NCBI GenBank assembly: GCA_001599755.1
Contig: BCHX01000009.1
Coordinates: forward strand, 248,001 to 312,000
Direction: 5' to 3'
From: Gliomastix tumulicola
Lineage: Eukaryota; Ascomycota; Sordariomycetes; Hypocreales; Bionectriaceae
DNA length: 64,000 nucleotides
The notes under the pieces are model-generated. The model did not search any database. It was given only the letters and a program-made list of their open reading frames with translations, and was not told the origin of the DNA. The translations under genes and the position numbers were made by a program. How positions within the stretch are numbered: the stretch's first letter is position 1; every line of letters starts with the position of its first letter. This document shows positions 1 through 12,694 of this stretch, in pieces.

Positions 1-58
1 GCAATACCCCAATCTGAGAGGCAGCTCATGTTTCTAACGGTGATGATATAGCTCTCAG

Positions 59-757
59 ACGCAGTTCCTTGGGGATTCACATTTCCCGGACTACGGCCTT
101 CGGTTCTATAAGGATGAACGCATTCGACTTGTCCAGTATCTCTATCAGGTGTACTGCGATCTTGATCTCACAGTCATCACAGACCGCCCAAAGGCGATAC
201 TGGGTCTGGAGAAGAGACTCGCCCGGTCGTTCAAGTCGAGGGCGGATTACGGGGTTCTCTGGAGCTACTTCGAACGAATGTTGCTGTGGCGAGCCGAATT
301 CCCGGGCGCCCTGTCTCGGATCCCCGACACGAAGACTACGAAAGCCGCACCGTCCTGGTCTTGGATGTCGCGGGCCGGAAGGATCCGGTATTTGGGCGTT
401 CCATTCAGCACTGTTTCTTGGGAGGGTAACTTGAAGAACCCTTTCGCCGATGGAGCCGACGACGAAGCCTGGGATGGGTCGCTGTCAGCGACGGCGAATA
501 AATTGCTTCTGGACGAAAAGGACGCGACGAGATGGATAGTGCCTGACGGCGGAGATTGCCAATATGACCCAGAGACCTGGTTATGCGTTGTGTTGGGAAA
601 GGCTGAGGCCAGCGAAGAGGAGAAAACGAAGGCACACTACGTGTTGTTGGTCCGGCCTTCCTCAAGCGAGAAGCCACAGGCTTACGAGAGGGTTGGTGTT
701 GGGGTACTCTACGACTCTCACGTCTCACAAGAGACGGCCAGCATTAACATCGTTTGA
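59..757 (+). CDS. HET-domain protein, C-terminal exon (5' part outside the window)
   Basis: This is the last exon of a gene that begins left of the window. The reading frame is open from base 59; upstream it hits a stop at 35-37. A branch-point-like TCTAAC (33-38) and a CAG acceptor ending at 58 indicate an intron just before it. The translated part has the C-terminal pattern of fungal heterokaryon-incompatibility proteins: a 'TDRPKAILGLEKRL' stretch, 'LWSYFERMLLW', and then the 'APSWSWMS' block that follows the HET domain in this family. The HET domain itself is not in the window. Such proteins act in non-self recognition and cell death when incompatible hyphae fuse. The gene converges on the receptor-like gene at 939-2261, about 180 bp away. 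The family assignment rests on these C-terminal blocks only. Confidence 0.7.
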   Translation, partial: TQFLGDSHFPDYGLRFYKDERIRLVQYLYQVYCDLDLTVITDRPKAILGLEKRLARSFKSRADYGVLWSYFERMLLWRAEFPGALSRIPDTKTTKAAPSWSWMSRAGRIRYLGVPFSTVSWEGNLKNPFADGADDEAWDGSLSATANKLLLDEKDATRWIVPDGGDCQYDPETWLCVVLGKAEASEEEKTKAHYVLLVRPSSSEKPQAYERVGVGVLYDSHVSQETASINIV

Positions 758-938
758 AAATAAAGAGATATCATGCCTAGTCTCAGTAACCAAACACAGC
801 TTAATTACGATATGATCGTGTGTGTAGCTCTATAAAGCAAATCTGTCACTAGAACGCCATCCTCGATCTCCCGGAACTCGCCGCTACCCAAACCCAATGA
901 ACCTAAAAAAAAAGCCCCCTGATGCCCTGCTAATAATA

Positions 939-2261
939 TTATGTCCTGTTGCTGCCTGGCAGAGTCTCGAAGCTTTGTCCGTCGGAGCCCGTCGTCTGAC
1001 GGTTAACATTCGTTGTCAGGCGAGTCTCATCCTCGTCATCCACCCGAACCCACGTCGCCGTCTTCTTGGTGAAGGTCGACATGCTGATATCCTTCGTGAC
1101 GTATATCCCGGGCTTCGAGTGATCCGCCACCCCCGTTCCACTGTGGATGTTGAGGCTCCTGTGTCCGGCTGAAACGTCATTGCGGTACCTCATACCACCG
1201 CCTTGATTCTGAGGATGAGACGACGCTTTCGTGGTGTCGAGGGAGCCCTTGAATACTCGTCGATAGAGCGGGCCGTACGTCGGGAGACAAGCGCAGAGGA
1301 AGCATATCAGGAGCTCGGCCGATGATACCTCCAACAAGAATGTCGTATCCCACGTCCCGTCGTACGAGCCCTTGAGAGCGAAGATGTAGTACAGTCGGAT
1401 GCAGCTCGCGGCGCAGGCACTGTCGGAGAATGACATTAGCTCACGATCAAGGGATAGAAAGAGGAGTTATATGTCTACTGACATCCCGCCGACAGCAAAG
1501 GTCATAAGGATCAGTGCCTTCTTATGTTTGTTGACCCGAAGCTGCAGGGTCAGAGGGATCGGGATGGCCAGCAGCACCACATCGGTAAAGATGTTCAGCG
1601 ACGCCATCACAGCGAGAAGCGCCTGGAAGTCGATGCATGTCCCCTCAGTGCCAAAGGGATCCCACGTCCGGTGAGGCGGGTTGCACATGAAAATGGTCGC
1701 AAATGTTGCCGATATCATCCAGCCGCCCGCAATGGCAATGACGCCCCAACATGCCCAATGGGCCTTTGCCTGGGGGAAGATGGCCATGTAGAGGGCCGAC
1801 ATGCTGAGCTTGAAGAAGCCGATGCAGAGGAAGTACATGATCTCGTTGGTAAGATTTAACTATGAGCAACAATCAGCGCCACTGCCCCTTGGATGACGGT
1901 GACATTAAGGAGAATCGTTTTGACTCACGATCTGAACCGCTCGGATATCGGACTCCTCCGTCACGGTGTTCGCATGCCTGCCGAGCCCATGTTGAGACAT
2001 CCCCCCAAGCGTCCCGAGCTGACCGAGGAGAAACACCCATCCGACAAAGGCTAGGTAGTCGTGGGCGGCGAATTTGATACCGGAGGAGAACCGGGACAGT
2101 ATGCGCAGCGTCAATATCAGGACGGACACAGCCGCGCATATCCCGACGCAGGTGAGGATGTTGGGCACAAGCGTCTCGTGCCTCCGCGGTTCCAGCGCCT
2201 CCATGGCCCGGAGGTAGCCCTCAATATCGTCGACGTTTGGCGCCATCACGGGCGACGGCAC
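939..2261 (-). CDS. PTH11-like integral membrane protein, fungal rhodopsin-fold domain
   Basis: Three exons join in phase: 2261-1929, 1859-1483 and 1419-939, giving 396 residues. Donors are GTGAGT and GTCAGT; acceptors are ATAG and ACAG. The protein has about seven hydrophobic helices, with the 'LTNEIMYFLCIGFFKLSM' and 'CIRLYYIF' segments characteristic of the fungal rhodopsin-domain (PTH11-type) family. The N-terminus is short and lacks a CFEM domain. The C-terminal tail of about 100 residues is polar, Ser/Thr-rich and presumably cytoplasmic. Family members are plasma-membrane proteins, some with roles in surface sensing (Magnaporthe PTH11), but most have no known ligand. The start at 2261 is the first Met before helix 1. 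The family call is firm; a receptor function is inference. Confidence 0.8.
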
Positions 2262-4422
2262 GACGAAGGTGCCTCGTGGTCGTAGTCAAGTCGATCGCTT
2301 GCACTCGGAAGGCAGTTCGGCTTATAGAGATGAAGTCAAATCGTACGGCGCAGCTCTCGGAGAAGATCGCGTGGTCTGTCAACGTTGCATAAACCGATCG
2401 ACTTTGCAGGGGCTCGGATCTTAATGTATGCAGCAATCGGCACCCAGGGCGATATGAAAACCCCCCCATTGATCCCCAACAGGGGCTGGGGTTCAACACC
2501 AAGGCCCGATGGCGTTCCTGGTGGGAGCATCTAAGACATGGGTAGTCTATAGCTGATATCGGTCTCACAGACGGAATAAGCCGTCAAGGGCTGCTGTCTG
2601 CATACACTTTGGCAGCTGCGGCCAGGAGTAGAGAATCGCGAGGCGGTGATATCAACCAGTTAAGGAATGCCGTTGGAACTAACGAGCCGCCATCGATCCT
2701 CCAGAGAGATGAGAGCTATCCAGGCCTGCTAGAGCCCAACAGGCTCATGGGGAGGGAGAATGGATTAAGTTCCTTGACGCCAAGTCCCATTTCTTCACTG
2801 ACAAGAGCTAACGGAGAGGACTGGACGCACTATCTGTCCCAAAAACTGCTAGTGCATGATGGTCCTCGTGGGAGCCATGATGCGCGCTTGCCGCTTTATG
2901 GGTGCTTCCTGGGCACGAGCTACCCTCACCGAAATCGATCAGTATACAGAAGGCCTGGAAGATCCAAAACGCTGAGACGGCCCAGTCAGAGAAGGAGGAG
3001 TCTGTCTCCCTGATATGTGCTGCCTTATGTATGATCAGGGGTGTCGTCGAGCACATGAAGCTTGTGGACTTAGCAAGCCATCTTGACGAGGAAACCTAAA
3101 GTAAGCTGAGGCATGCCATTCTAGAGCTTTTGAAATATGGATGCTGTAGGTGGTCTGCTGACCGGTATTCGTGCCGCATCGAAGAGAACTGGTGAGGGGG
3201 TTCTGGGGCGGTGAGGATCCCAGGCATCGAGAGATTGACCAAACTCCCAGAGCTTACACGCTGGCTGGGTCGATATAATACATCACCATCGCGAACGGCG
3301 ATCTCCTGAGTCAAGCTTCAAGTCGCTTTCAGAGCACCTGATTCGTGTTTCTTTCAGTGCTCGGCATATCAGGATAAAGCGGCAACAGATAAGGTGGATC
3401 TTGAATCCATAGACTGATCACGATTAAGGGCAGCCTAACAAGAAGCTGAGCTAATAGCTTCAGTGGTGGATAAGTCCCGGAAGGCAAGATGTGGGATAGT
3501 GTCAAACACTGATGGCTTGTTGATAAGGACGTTTATTTCCTAATTGCATTTGGCGAGCTGGCATTATTGACGCCACGCAGTAGTCTTCTAATGATGCCTT
3601 CCTTGTTCGCACGTGCCCTGGCATTCCAGAACGCTGATTGTCAAGAGGAACTGATAACCATCATCCCAATAGCTTGGTTCACTACGCCTCAGACAGGTGA
3701 AGAGGCTTGTTCGCGCCTTGGCTTGTGTTTCATTCATGGGGTTTCCAGCAGCAATCCATCACCTGGTTGGCTGATCCAAGGTTGCGGATTCTAGCCATGC
3801 TGCAGTCGCATTGACGCATTGATCGGGGCCCTCACTGAATCTGATCAGAGCCCTATGAGGTCTTTGGCCTTCATGAGCAGAAATTCATGATGCGCTTCGG
3901 CCTTTCAGCTCCGATAGCGCGTCCTTATGGGTTTCACACTGTCCTGCCGCTACCGCCATCTCTATATAGGACGTCGGATTATGCTTAAGCCACACAAGGA
4001 GGGTTTCGTCGATAAGAGAAGATTGGTGCATAGGCTATTCGGGAATTCGATTTCTGAAGGACGCCGGCCGGAGGGTCCGACTGAGTGTCACCAGCGTTGC
4101 TGATAATGGACGAGATCGCTAAGATGGTCCCCTGCTAGCTGCCGCCACAGTGACCCATAGCTCATTAGGCACCACGATTTCTGAGATAATACTACCAGTC
4201 TTCTGGGTTCGTTTTCTGAGAGAGACGGGAGGAAACTTCATTTCTAATCTGCTTTAAATTTATCCAACTTTTCTACCTCGTACACGTGTATGCTATCTTA
4301 TGCTATCTAAACGCGAATCAAAACTGGTAACGGACAGAGCTAAACGCAAACTGGATCTAGAGATAAGCCACTGAGCTCAATGCCATCTGCTCAATCTTTG
4401 CCTGAGCCCTTGCGCTTCATCA
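2262..4422. other. Intergenic gap without a supported gene
   Basis: About 2.2 kb between the 5' end of the receptor-like gene and the 3' end of the Ca2+ ATPase. Short frames occur on both strands (for example 2609-3013 and 3567-3794), but none has family motifs, splice-linked partners or protein-like composition. It should contain the promoter of the receptor-like gene at its left end and the 3' UTR of the ATPase at its right end. Confidence 0.5.
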
Positions 4423-7400
4423 TCAGGATGCCGCGGTCTCTTCCTCCTTGGCCTTCCGCTTGAACACGCTCCTGAATGCACGCCTGAAAGCGCCACCAAC
4501 GGCCCTGTACACGATGACGAACGGCTTTCCCACCGTCGTCGCAATGACCTCGAACCAGGGGTCCGGGAAGAGCCTAACGAGGACACCCCACGGCAGACTG
4601 ATGACGGCAATGGCGACGGAGATGCCCCATTGCTTCCCGTCGAGGCCGCCTGGCTTGATGTCGAAGACCTCCGATCCGACGAAGATGATGCACACCTGGA
4701 GGCCGACCATGAGCACGTTGATGAAGATGAAGAACTTGTTTCGATGAATTCCTGCAAGTCACAATTAGCCTCGGTATTTCTTCCAGTTGCACACGACGTA
4801 ACTAGTGTGATGCCGCTGCTTACCTTCAAAGACATTGAACTTGTTGTCGAGCCGACGGTTGTTCAGCTCGTTGAAGATCTGCATCCACACAAACGTGTTG
4901 AACACGATGGTATCAAGTTGCAGCATCTCGTCCTCATTATGTCGGTCGTAGCTGAAGATCTCGGGACCAGCAAAGTAGAGGGCGAGCATCACGATCAGCT
5001 GCAGGATCGACTGTCCGATGATCATCTTCCACATCTGCGCGCGCGGCTGTCAGCTCAGAACATCAGCAGACGAAATCCATGTCTACTTACGTTGATGGTG
5101 ATCAGGGGCGAGGATTTGCCTTGTGGTGGACGGTCAAGGATCTTCTCCGTTGGCGGATCCGTGGCCAGTGCCAGAGCAGCAAAGGTATCCATGATGAGGT
5201 TGACCCAGAGCAGCTGCACGGCCTTGAGAGCCGGCTCCATCTGGTCGTCATACATGGCCGTCACGAATGACAGAACGACCGCGACGATGTTGACAGTGAT
5301 TTGGAACTGATACTCGGTCAGTCAGGCCTTCAAAGGGAGTGATCACATGAAATCTTACCTGCAGGAACTTCTGCACCGAGTCATTGACAGCTCGGCCCCA
5401 TTTGAGCGCAGTCACGATAGACGTGAAGTTGTCATCCATCAGCACGATCGAGGAAGCTTCCTTGGCGACTTCCGTACCAGAAATGCCCATCGAGAATCCA
5501 ACATCCGCAGCCTTGAGAGCAGGCGCATCATTGGTGCCGTCGCCCGTCACAGCCACAGTCTCGCCGAGGGCCTTCAGCCTGCTGACCAGGATCTTCTTGT
5601 CCTCGGGGGACGAACGAGCGAGGACCTGCAGGCGCGGGAGCATCGCGTCCATGTCCTCCGGAGACATGCGGCGGAAGACGGGACCCTCCATGATGACGCC
5701 GTCGGTGTAGATGCCACACTCGGTGGCAACGGCCTGGGCAGTCATGATGTTGTCGCCGGTGACCATGCGCACGGTGACTCCAGCGCCCTGCGTCTTCTTG
5801 ACGGCCTCGGGCACACCTGGACGCACAGGGTCTTGGATACCTACCAGGCCGACGAAATTCAGGCTGCTGAGAACAGACTCCATGTCGACATGGCCGTCTT
5901 CCTGGACAACGGAACCAGCGGGCGGCCACTGCTCAAAGTCTTGGTATGCGAGGCCGATGGTTCGGAGAGACCTGCGCGCAAACTGCTCGATGGTGGCCTT
6001 GATACGCTCCTTGTTGATGTCGACCAGGCTTGACGTCTGCGTATCAACTTGATAGTCGCAGAAGTCAACCACGATCTCCGAGGCACCCTTGATCAGGAGC
6101 CGGGCGCCACCAGAAGGCAGACGGATCACAACAGCCATGTACTTTCGTGCCGAGTCAAAGGGCACAACGAGAATGACCTGCGGCTGGGAGCGGAATTCCT
6201 GCAGAGACTGGAGACCAAGGTGATCCTTTGCGAGCTGCAGCATAGCCGTCTCGGTCTTGGATCCGACAAAGGCAGGCTGGCCGTTCTCCTCGCCCTCAAA
6301 GGCCGTGGAGTTGATGGCAACGGACTGCTTGATCAGCTCCTTCTGGTCGGCCGGAAGGCCGGTCGCCCACTTGGTGATGGATGAATGCTCTGCCGTCTCT
6401 TCTCGGGAGAAGGTTGTAGATCCAAATAGACCGGAAACAACGGTCATTTTGTTGGTAGTCTGTATCAATCCAGTAAGTTAAAGTCTGGGAGAAAACAATG
6501 CATGAGGTGGACTTAAAAGAGTGCCTGTCTTGTCGGAGCAAATGGTCGTCGCGTTGCCCATGGTCTCGCACGCCCGAAGGACGCGCACGAGATTGTTCTC
6601 CTTGAGGAGCATGGTCGTCGCGAACGCGAGAGCCAGCGTAACAGCCAGAGGCAGGCCCTCGGGCACAGCCACGGCGATGATAGCGATCGCCACGACGAGC
6701 AGGTCAACAAACGTGGACGCCTTCTCAGCAGGCTGCCTACCGTCATTGGGCAGATCGCCGACGAAGCGGAAGAGCAGGATGAAGAACATGATGGCCGAGG
6801 CGCCTCCACCAAGCCACGCGATAGCTACGGCGAGCTTCTCCAGCTTCTTCTGGAGGGGCGTGGACTCGATGTCTGTCCTGACGGACATCATGATCTTACC
6901 GTGGCTGCTGTAGACGCCAACAGAGGTGCAGAGATAGGTGCCCATTCCTAGACGACTCTGGTGTCAGATACTAGCATCTAATCGTATCAGAGCGGGCAAA
7001 AAAGCTTACCTTCCAGAACACGCGAGCCAGAGATGATGAACGGATCGAGATCCTTTGCGTTCTGGTGACCGGACTGCAGGAGCTGGGCAACGCGGTCACC
7101 ACCAGTCTTCTTCAGAGCATCTGACTCGCCAGTAGCCGAGGACTCGTCGCACTTGACGTCGTGCCCGTCAATGAAGATGCCGTCTACGGGCACAATCTCC
7201 CCAGGCTCCAGGAACAGGACGTCGCCGACAAGGATGTCCTTGACGTTGATGAGCATGGACTTGCCGGAGCGGAGGACCTTGATCTCGCGATCATCCTTTT
7301 TGGTGTTGAGTTTGACGAAGGCCTTCTCCTTCTGCCAGTCATTATGAGAACCAACAATGACGACGATGAGGACAGCCACGAGGATGGCAACACCCTCGAC

Positions 7401-8054
7401 CCAGTCGATCTTGGCCGAACCGTCGTGTCCAACGCCGTTGAACGTTTCGTAGAGGCCCAGAGCGAGAGAGATGACACCAGCAACAGTCAAGAGGATGAGA
7501 ACCGTCTCGTTGAAGGCGATCCACATGAGTTTCCAGATGTGGTTGGGTTTCTTCGCCGGGAGCACGTTGCGCTTGAAGACTCGCACTCTGTCCGCGTGGT
7601 TCTCAGAGCCAGCCGGACTGGAGGTCGTAGCCTCGTTCTTCCCCGAAACCGCCACCTCCTTGTCCGCAGGATGGACGGCTTCGTCAAACGAGACGGGCGA
7701 CACGCTGGTCTCATCGACGCTGAGTCCAGCATCGAGATCAGCGCAGAGACCGCGGGCCACACCCCGAAGGCCACCGAGAGCCTGGAGGGCGGGCAGAGAC
7801 TTGGGGTTGAGGAGCTTGTTCAGCTGGCCCGGGGAGAAGGCAAAGGGGTTGTTGCCGACCCGGAAGTCAGCCTCGGTGCCCGGGTCCGGGTCCAGAGCCG
7901 AGGAGATCTCGTCCACGAAGCTCGGGACCGCCGTCAGCCCCCCGGCAGAGCCGGCCTCCTTGTTGATGGAGGAGACGATGGTGTCTACATTGCTGAGAGA
8001 CCGCTGGCGGCGCGGGTCGTAGACGGAGTTGGGGCTGAGGAGATTGCTATCCAT
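4423..8054 (-). CDS. P2B-type calcium-transporting ATPase (PMC1/PMCA-like)
   Basis: Six exons: 8054-7010, 6947-6517, 6459-5359, 5306-5091, 5034-4824 and 4751-4423, coding for 1110 residues. It pumps Ca2+ out of the cytosol, into the vacuole or out of the cell, at the cost of ATP. Visible family marks are 'VLEGMGTYL' and 'VPEGLPLAV' (transport helix 4), the phosphorylated Asp in 'CSDKTGTL' (about D487), 'KGAS' (about 616) in the nucleotide domain, 'TGDGTNDAP' (about 797-805), and 'NDSVQKFLQFQITVN' before the last helices. The 'FAFSPGQLNKLLNPKSL' segment near the N-terminus is typical of fungal PMC1/NCA-2 proteins. All phases agree. However, intron 2 (6516-6460) starts with TTAAGT instead of a GT donor, directly after DKTGTL. 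If that intron is not removed, a stop follows within 15 codons. The allele may therefore be defective, or the base may be a sequence error. Confidence 0.92.
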
Positions 8055-11000
8055 TTGGATGGACAGCAGGAGGGCATCGGGTTAGGTAAGGGGGTGGAGG
8101 TACAATAGAGTGAAGCCTGCTTCAGTGTATTCAAGTGAGGTAGAAAGATATCTCCCTCATGGTGGCCGGGCGGTTCTCATGAATATATCGCCAGCCGGCT
8201 CGGTCACAGACCGCACCACCAACCTGGCACGATGATGCCAACCCCCCTCCCCCTCCCCAGGCAACACCCCCAAGAGAATTTTGACCTGGCCTCCACGATT
8301 GCGATGGAGACGTCGTTGTGCACAGCCCCCTTTAGACTCGCCAATAGTCTTCGTGGAAACAAGCTGATCCTTGTCTTCGCGCGCCCCATTGCAGCTGTTG
8401 ATCCACGCCGTCCTCGATCTCCGGCTTGTGTGAAGCTGCTGTGTGTGGGGGGCGGCATCAAGTTTCGGTATATGACACGGCACGGACCCATGGCGAAACC
8501 GGCCTGCAACGTGCCCCGATCAATACGTGTTTGGCTCGAGTCCGCCTGTCGCAAATGTGACGGTATTTTTATCAATCTCGCCTCATATTTTTATCAATCA
8601 GGGCCACGGCCGCTGTCAACTGCCGGCCAGGCATGAAGTCATCACAGCTTTCCGCCGAGCAGTGACCATCTGCCCCCTGTCCGTCACCAGCGTCGCATCG
8701 AGAAGGAGAGAGGGAGGGGGTCGCATGTGATGGACATTGGAATATGCTTAAACAAGCTCCGCTCAGGCATCCCAACCCCGCCAAGAGACAGGTCGATCTT
8801 GCTCTCGACTCGGACCTTGCAGTATTAGCTGTGCGGATGCGTGATTCGGCAGGGAGCAAGCGAAGTGCTGTCTGGATGTGGAACTGTGGTCGTCGTGGAT
8901 TCCCTTAATCTGGGGCCAAGACTGCTCAAAGCCGGTTTGCCGACGCCAAGATATAGCCGGTATTGTTCCCTTTGGTTCCCACGGCACGGTTCCGACGCGC
9001 GTCAAAGCCGGGGAACAAAAAGCTTTAATTCAACTCGCCAATGAAGGGTGGTCGTATGAGCCGCATAGCAAATTGAAAGCGTCCAACCAGCTCTATCATG
9101 TCTTCTTCCAGCTGACGGCAAAGCTTCTGGTACGGCAAATGAGTAATTTTACCGCCCTCCTCCTTGGCCCAACAACACACACCGCATCATGACGGCAACA
9201 TGAAGTGATTTTTTCCCGCCCCAGGGCATTAATTTCTCTCAGTCACAACCTATCAGAACCATCGACCACGTTCCACTATCGAGGCTGTGCTCTGCGGAGC
9301 TGCGGGCACTAACGTAGCTAGTTCCCTGCAAGATTCTTATCAATCGCTTGCGGAGGCGACTTCTCGCACACGCACTTCCATCCTCATGGCGTGACCTGCC
9401 TCTCTGCCTCTGGGACACGGCGCCTACAGGTACCACGGCGTGGTTGCCGAATATCGACCGAGGTCTTAGCGGTGTGGACGCTTCCCATCCCACGCAGGAG
9501 GTTAGCCCTCTTCCTTTCGATGATCGAGCGGTGTCCGTGACCAGACCTTCTATCACCGAGCCGCCGCTTGCAATATCAATTTGGGCAAAATTATAGACTC
9601 GGAGGCCTCCCACTTATAGTCTCCTATACACGAACTACCTGCTATGGCAGTCGTCGGCGGTCAGTCCTCTCGCGATGGTGGTGGCATCGTCAAGCTGAAA
9701 ATCACTAACCTTCACGGAAAGTGGCCGAAATTCGAACTTTTGGTTATGTCTTTTTGCACTGCCTCGTTGCTAATGCCCTCAACCATGGTTTACCGAGTCA
9801 TTCAGGAGTGGCGGCGGAAAAGAAACCCGATCTTGTGACCTCCTGCCGATGAGGTGCAAGCACGACCCAACGTCTGCTCCCATCGTCGAAAGCAGAGGAA
9901 GCAAGTAGCCGTAAGTTTTCCGGAGAATTCTTCGACTGCTGTGCATCTCCCTTGACCCTCTGCCGTCTCTCTGTCCCGCCACGGTTGGGACGGAGGCTTT
10001 GGAACAGCGACGGCTGCGTAGTTGGCCGCGGTAGGTCTGCTGTTATCGTCGACTCTGTCTTGTCTTGTTTGTTGACACCTTCGCAGCAGAAGCTGACCCA
10101 GAAGACGATCGCTGAAGCATACCACCGTGCCGCGTCGTGATCGCCCGGTCGATTCGAAGTTACAAGACGCACACATCGATGAGCAACAACACAAGGCCAT
10201 GACAAGACAAGGAACACGCCCCAGCTCTGGTAAAACGCTGTTGAAGTGCTGTCAAAATGCTGTCAAAATTTTAATATGTCCAGGATGCCCATCTCAACTC
10301 CATTTCTGTTCTAATACCATCTTTGCCACTTATCAAATGAAACGTCCGCCCTTCCTTGCTTCCCCGAAGACGATCTCAGGAAGGTAAGTGATGAGGGCTC
10401 GAGGCTCACTGCGTCCACCTGACTCTCAGCTATTCCAAGTGAGTCTTGTCATTGTTTCAGGCCCTCCCGGGGCAATGGCACGTTGTGGAAAGTATATTCG
10501 AGTTATGGGACCATGCAATCTGAGTGTGTAGGTGGCTCAAGTTTTTCTTCCACGACTTGGACGGGTAGGGGAACTTGCCGTGTGTCGTTATGATTCCCTA
10601 TGAGTAGACTTCTCTCCAAGTACAGACCTAATCGTCGTTGAACGAGCCCCATGCGTACGGCTATTAATGTGTCATGGCATAGTTCGGCCTATTCAGATTG
10701 CTAGGCCACGACCCAACGATTGATCGTTCATGGTGGTTGTCCCAGTTCTTCGGGTCAAACGAATCTTGGACCCCCGCCCAACTGCTTCTAATAATGTTCC
10801 CTTCCCTTTACTCCCCCCTGTGTCAGTCGTTCCACATCCGGTCTCCTACAACTACAATTCGGCGCCATCTTGTCTCTTCTACCATCTACCAATAGTAATT
10901 GGGTATTTGCAGCACTTTGAGCCTAATTTTACATTTGCCCCCGTTCTCCTAAGGCCGTTACTTGATGATAGCTTTAAGTGAGGCTGGTAGCATAGGGTAG

Positions 11001-11796
11001 GTGAAACCAGGCCAAGCCGGCTCTCCAGCCTCCTCGACACCGGATCGTTCTCTGTGGCTGTCCCGTTCTCTTGGCTAATGGGCTGACACTTTGGGGTATG
11101 ATGCCATTGAATCAGAAAAGAAGCTTTGTCTCCTAATAATAGCCACAGTCCGGGGTGCATTTTATCCCTCTCCTACATCGCGTGCCGTTTGTGAGACACA
11201 ACCTAAAACACCATCTGCCAGGGCCACCCGAAACCCTGGGACGTAGATCTGGTACCCAACCTATCACGAGTCAGACTTGCAGACGAGGAGAGAAAATTCT
11301 AAAAGTACGATCGGCAGTTCCCCAAATGGTTTGTAACGCCGCTCAATATATGACAGATGCCACTGAGAAATTATTTAGTGAGTGCGCGTCCCTCTGGTGC
11401 CTGTGATTGACCTCGCTAAATTTCGCCTAGAGAGGATATCCAGCTGCGCCGTTCTAAGAATCAAGATCACCAATACCTTATGATTCCATAAAGATTGTTT
11501 TCTAAATTTATTCCCTGGATCGGTCGGGTCGAGTTTATTGTGCCTCAACGCTGCTTATTTGGACCACAACAGGCCGATGACATCACTGAATCTGACTACA
11601 CACCGTGAATAAACACCCCAATATTTCTCCTCCGATAAATGCTTCTTCTCTCGACCTCTACCTATCACTCACTCATCTCGCCATGAGAGAACAACACACT
11701 ATTATAAGAGAGTTTGGTGCTACTCAAGTAATTACAGGCCCTTAGATTTCAAACCTCCATAACAACCTAAACGCTTCACAGGTATCAAGTTTGCGC
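8055..11796. other. Long intergenic gap
   Basis: About 3.7 kb between the divergently transcribed Ca2+ ATPase and the ankyrin gene at 11846. Open frames are short (all under 140 codons), overlap each other on opposite strands, and show no recognisable domain or splice partner. The ends must hold both promoters. I see no repeat or mobile element in it. Confidence 0.5.
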
Positions 11797-11865
11797 ATGA
11801 ACACCATTCTCCTTCCTGCACCACAATACAGCGCATCCTCTCACAATGGCTATCCCATCCCCTAA
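11797..11865 (+). promoter_or_regulatory. Upstream ORF overlapping the ankyrin gene start
   Basis: An ATG at 11797 opens a 22-codon frame that ends with TAA at 11863-11865, 17 bases past the main ATG at 11846 and in another frame. Ribosomes starting at the first ATG would run over the main start, so this uORF could lower translation of the ankyrin protein if the transcript begins upstream of 11797. Confidence 0.35.
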
Positions 11866-12694
11866 TCTAGAAGCTCATGTGCCAGCAGTGCTGTCCACAT
11901 TCGCTGCCAACGGCGACCTGGACAGCCTACGTGCTCTCCTCGACGACCCAGCCATGGCCACCGAAGCGCTTGGATTTGTGGAAGACCCGATAGGACCGAA
12001 CAAGACCCGCCGCATCAGAAAGCTCCAGATCATGATCGGTCCACAGCCCGGGCAGGCCGTGCCGATCTCATCTCGCATCTCTTCGCCTTCGCGGCGTGAG
12101 CACTCAGTGGTACCTGTCGATGAGCTCGTGAACCGCGACACGATGCTGGGTGCCCTGTCATCTGCGCGCGTGGACGTTGTGGCCGAGCTGGTCGCAGCCC
12201 AGCCTTCATGCACCAACTTGCACCTTGGCCACTGCGGTGATCCGTTGGTTCAGGCTATCGTCGGCCCATACGGAGATCCCGCCAAAGACACCTCCCCCGA
12301 GGACCGTGTGCCGCTTGTCCAGTATCTGCTAGAGCACGGAGCGAACCCCAATGCATCTGCCTGTTCATTCACCAAGCCTGGCTACCACCTCTACACAGCG
12401 ACCAGCCGAAACAAGCCGGTGGAGATGATCCGTCTGCTCGTCGGGCATGGCGCCCAGATTTCGGGGTCCGGCGCTGTCGTTGCTGCCGCCGAGCATGGCC
12501 GTGTCGATGTTTTGGAGCTGCTCCTCTCGCATGGTGCGGATCTGAACGAGGCACTAGGCAGAGGAATTGTGTGGTACTTGGATAAAGAGAAGACAGCGCA
12601 GAGAGCGGCCGAGAGGCCTATTGAGGCTGCGCGTCGGACCGCGCAGAAGACAGCTGAAGAGTGGTTACAGGCTCACGGGGCAGAGGAACGCTGA
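11846..12694 (+). CDS. Ankyrin-repeat protein
   Basis: A single-exon gene of 282 residues. The C-terminal half has ankyrin repeats: 'VQYLLEHGANPNA' (about 152-164), 'MIRLLVGHGAQIS' and 'AAAEHGRVDVLELLLSHGADLN' (up to about 236). An earlier degenerate repeat lies at the N-terminus ('AANGDLDSLRALLDDP', about 20-35). Ankyrin repeats bind partner proteins; no enzymatic domain is present, so the role is unknown. The last 40 residues are charged and Ala-rich. The start at 11846 is the first ATG in frame. It stands alone between a long gap and the small secreted protein gene on the other strand. The domain call is secure; the cellular role is not. Confidence 0.8.
   Translation: MAIPSPNLEAHVPAVLSTFAANGDLDSLRALLDDPAMATEALGFVEDPIGPNKTRRIRKLQIMIGPQPGQAVPISSRISSPSRREHSVVPVDELVNRDTMLGALSSARVDVVAELVAAQPSCTNLHLGHCGDPLVQAIVGPYGDPAKDTSPEDRVPLVQYLLEHGANPNASACSFTKPGYHLYTATSRNKPVEMIRLLVGHGAQISGSGAVVAAAEHGRVDVLELLLSHGADLNEALGRGIVWYLDKEKTAQRAAERPIEAARRTAQKTAEEWLQAHGAEER

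Noticed and set aside
2569..3314. Several overlapping frames on both strands
   Set aside because: No motifs, no splice partners and random composition.
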